Of a DNA stretch of 5,494 nucleotides, positions 5,237 through 5,494 are shown piece by piece; positions within the stretch are counted from its first letter, which is position 1; each line of letters opens with the position of its first letter. A program made the position numbers and the translations under genes. This DNA comes from Bacteroidales bacterium (GTDB taxonomy: Bacteria > Bacteroidota > Bacteroidia > Bacteroidales > UBA932): assembly GCA_017548805.1 (NCBI GenBank), contig JAFYZE010000019.1, positions 1 through 5,494 of the forward strand, given 5' to 3'. Below the pieces are notes generated by a model. It did no database searches, had not been told where the DNA came from, and worked only from the letters and a program-made list of their open reading frames with translations.

Positions 5237-5494
5237 TTATCTGGCGTTGTAGGCTTCGAGGGCCTTGGCAAGGACTTCGAGGGCTTTGGCGAGGTCCTCG
5301 CGGTTGAGGACATAGGCCATACGGACTTCGTTGCGACCTTCGGACGGGTCGGTGTAGAAGCCCGAGCCCGGAGCCATCATGACGGTCTGCCCCTTGTACG
5401 AGAAGTCCGTCAGGCACCACTTGCAGAAATCCTCCGCATCCTCGACCGGCAGGCGGACCATCGTGTAGAAGGCTCCCATAGGGATGGGCGAATA
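5237..5494 (-). CDS. Class I/II PLP-dependent aminotransferase (aspartate aminotransferase-like), C-terminal part
   Basis: The frame is open to the window edge, so only the last 85 residues are seen and the true start lies beyond 5494. The segment is the small C-terminal domain of a fold-type I aminotransferase. PMGAFYTMVRLP is followed by LTDFSYKGQTVMMAPGSGFY and then NEVRMAYVLN, whose Arg is the conserved residue that binds the substrate alpha-carboxylate. The closing helix is DLAKALEVLAKALEAYNAR. The Schiff-base Lys and cofactor-binding region lie outside the window. Relatives in Bacteroidales are annotated as aspartate aminotransferases, which transfer an amino group between aspartate and 2-oxoglutarate, but substrate choice cannot be settled from this domain. 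The gene converges on tpiA, and the palindromic element starts 9 nt after its TAA stop. Confidence 0.9.
   Translation of the reverse strand, partial: YSPIPMGAFYTMVRLPVEDAEDFCKWCLTDFSYKGQTVMMAPGSGFYTDPSEGRNEVRMAYVLNREDLAKALEVLAKALEAYNAR

Noticed and set aside
5026..5240. Target-site duplication flanking the palindromic element
   Set aside because: The flanks AAAGATTGC and AAATAAACA share no direct repeat next to the arms, so transposition is not demonstrated.

Overview
The window looks like a chromosomal housekeeping segment from a GC-rich member of the Bacteroidota, probably Bacteroidales. The evidence is the close family resemblance of every protein to Bacteroidales versions, two promoter boxes of the Bacteroidota TAnnTTTG type, AT-rich leaders without Shine-Dalgarno sequences, and the tyrS-rbfA-permease gene order. 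Genus cannot be decided from the sequence alone.

Layout: (1) 1-690 (+) is the 3' part of a bleomycin-hydrolase-type cysteine aminopeptidase (PepC), followed 3 nt later by a lipoprotein with a flavin-reductase-like domain (694-1329, +). (2) 4160 down to 1304 (-) is a compact three-gene operon: tyrS, rbfA and a LolC/LolE/FtsX-type ABC transporter permease. The joints are 2 nt and a 1-nt TAATG overlap. The permease runs tail-to-tail into the lipoprotein gene with a 26-nt overlap. (3) 4161-4269 is a short AT-rich divergent promoter region serving tyrS (-) and tpiA (+), with back-to-back -7 boxes so close that the two polymerase footprints should overlap. (4) 4270-5025 (+) is a complete triosephosphate isomerase gene. 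(5) 5237-5494 (-) is the 3' end of a class I PLP aminotransferase (aspartate aminotransferase-like), convergent with tpiA.

The unusual part is the 211-nt gap between tpiA and the aminotransferase. It is almost filled by a 193-bp non-coding element (5035-5227) bounded by perfect 30-bp inverted repeats. These enclose three further hairpins, including a 24-bp stem with one bulge on each side. The element sits exactly 9 nt after the stop codon of each convergent gene, so both mRNAs carry the same 30 nt at the same place in their 3' UTRs. No coding capacity, classical poly-U terminator or target-site duplication is visible. It may be a structured bidirectional 3'-end element or a copy of a repetitive/MITE-like palindromic family. 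I do not recognise it as a described family.

Functionally the genes cover translation (tyrS, rbfA), envelope transport (permease), central carbon metabolism (tpiA), amino-acid metabolism (aminotransferase) and peptide breakdown (pepC). Apart from the tyrS operon they look like neighbours rather than one pathway.
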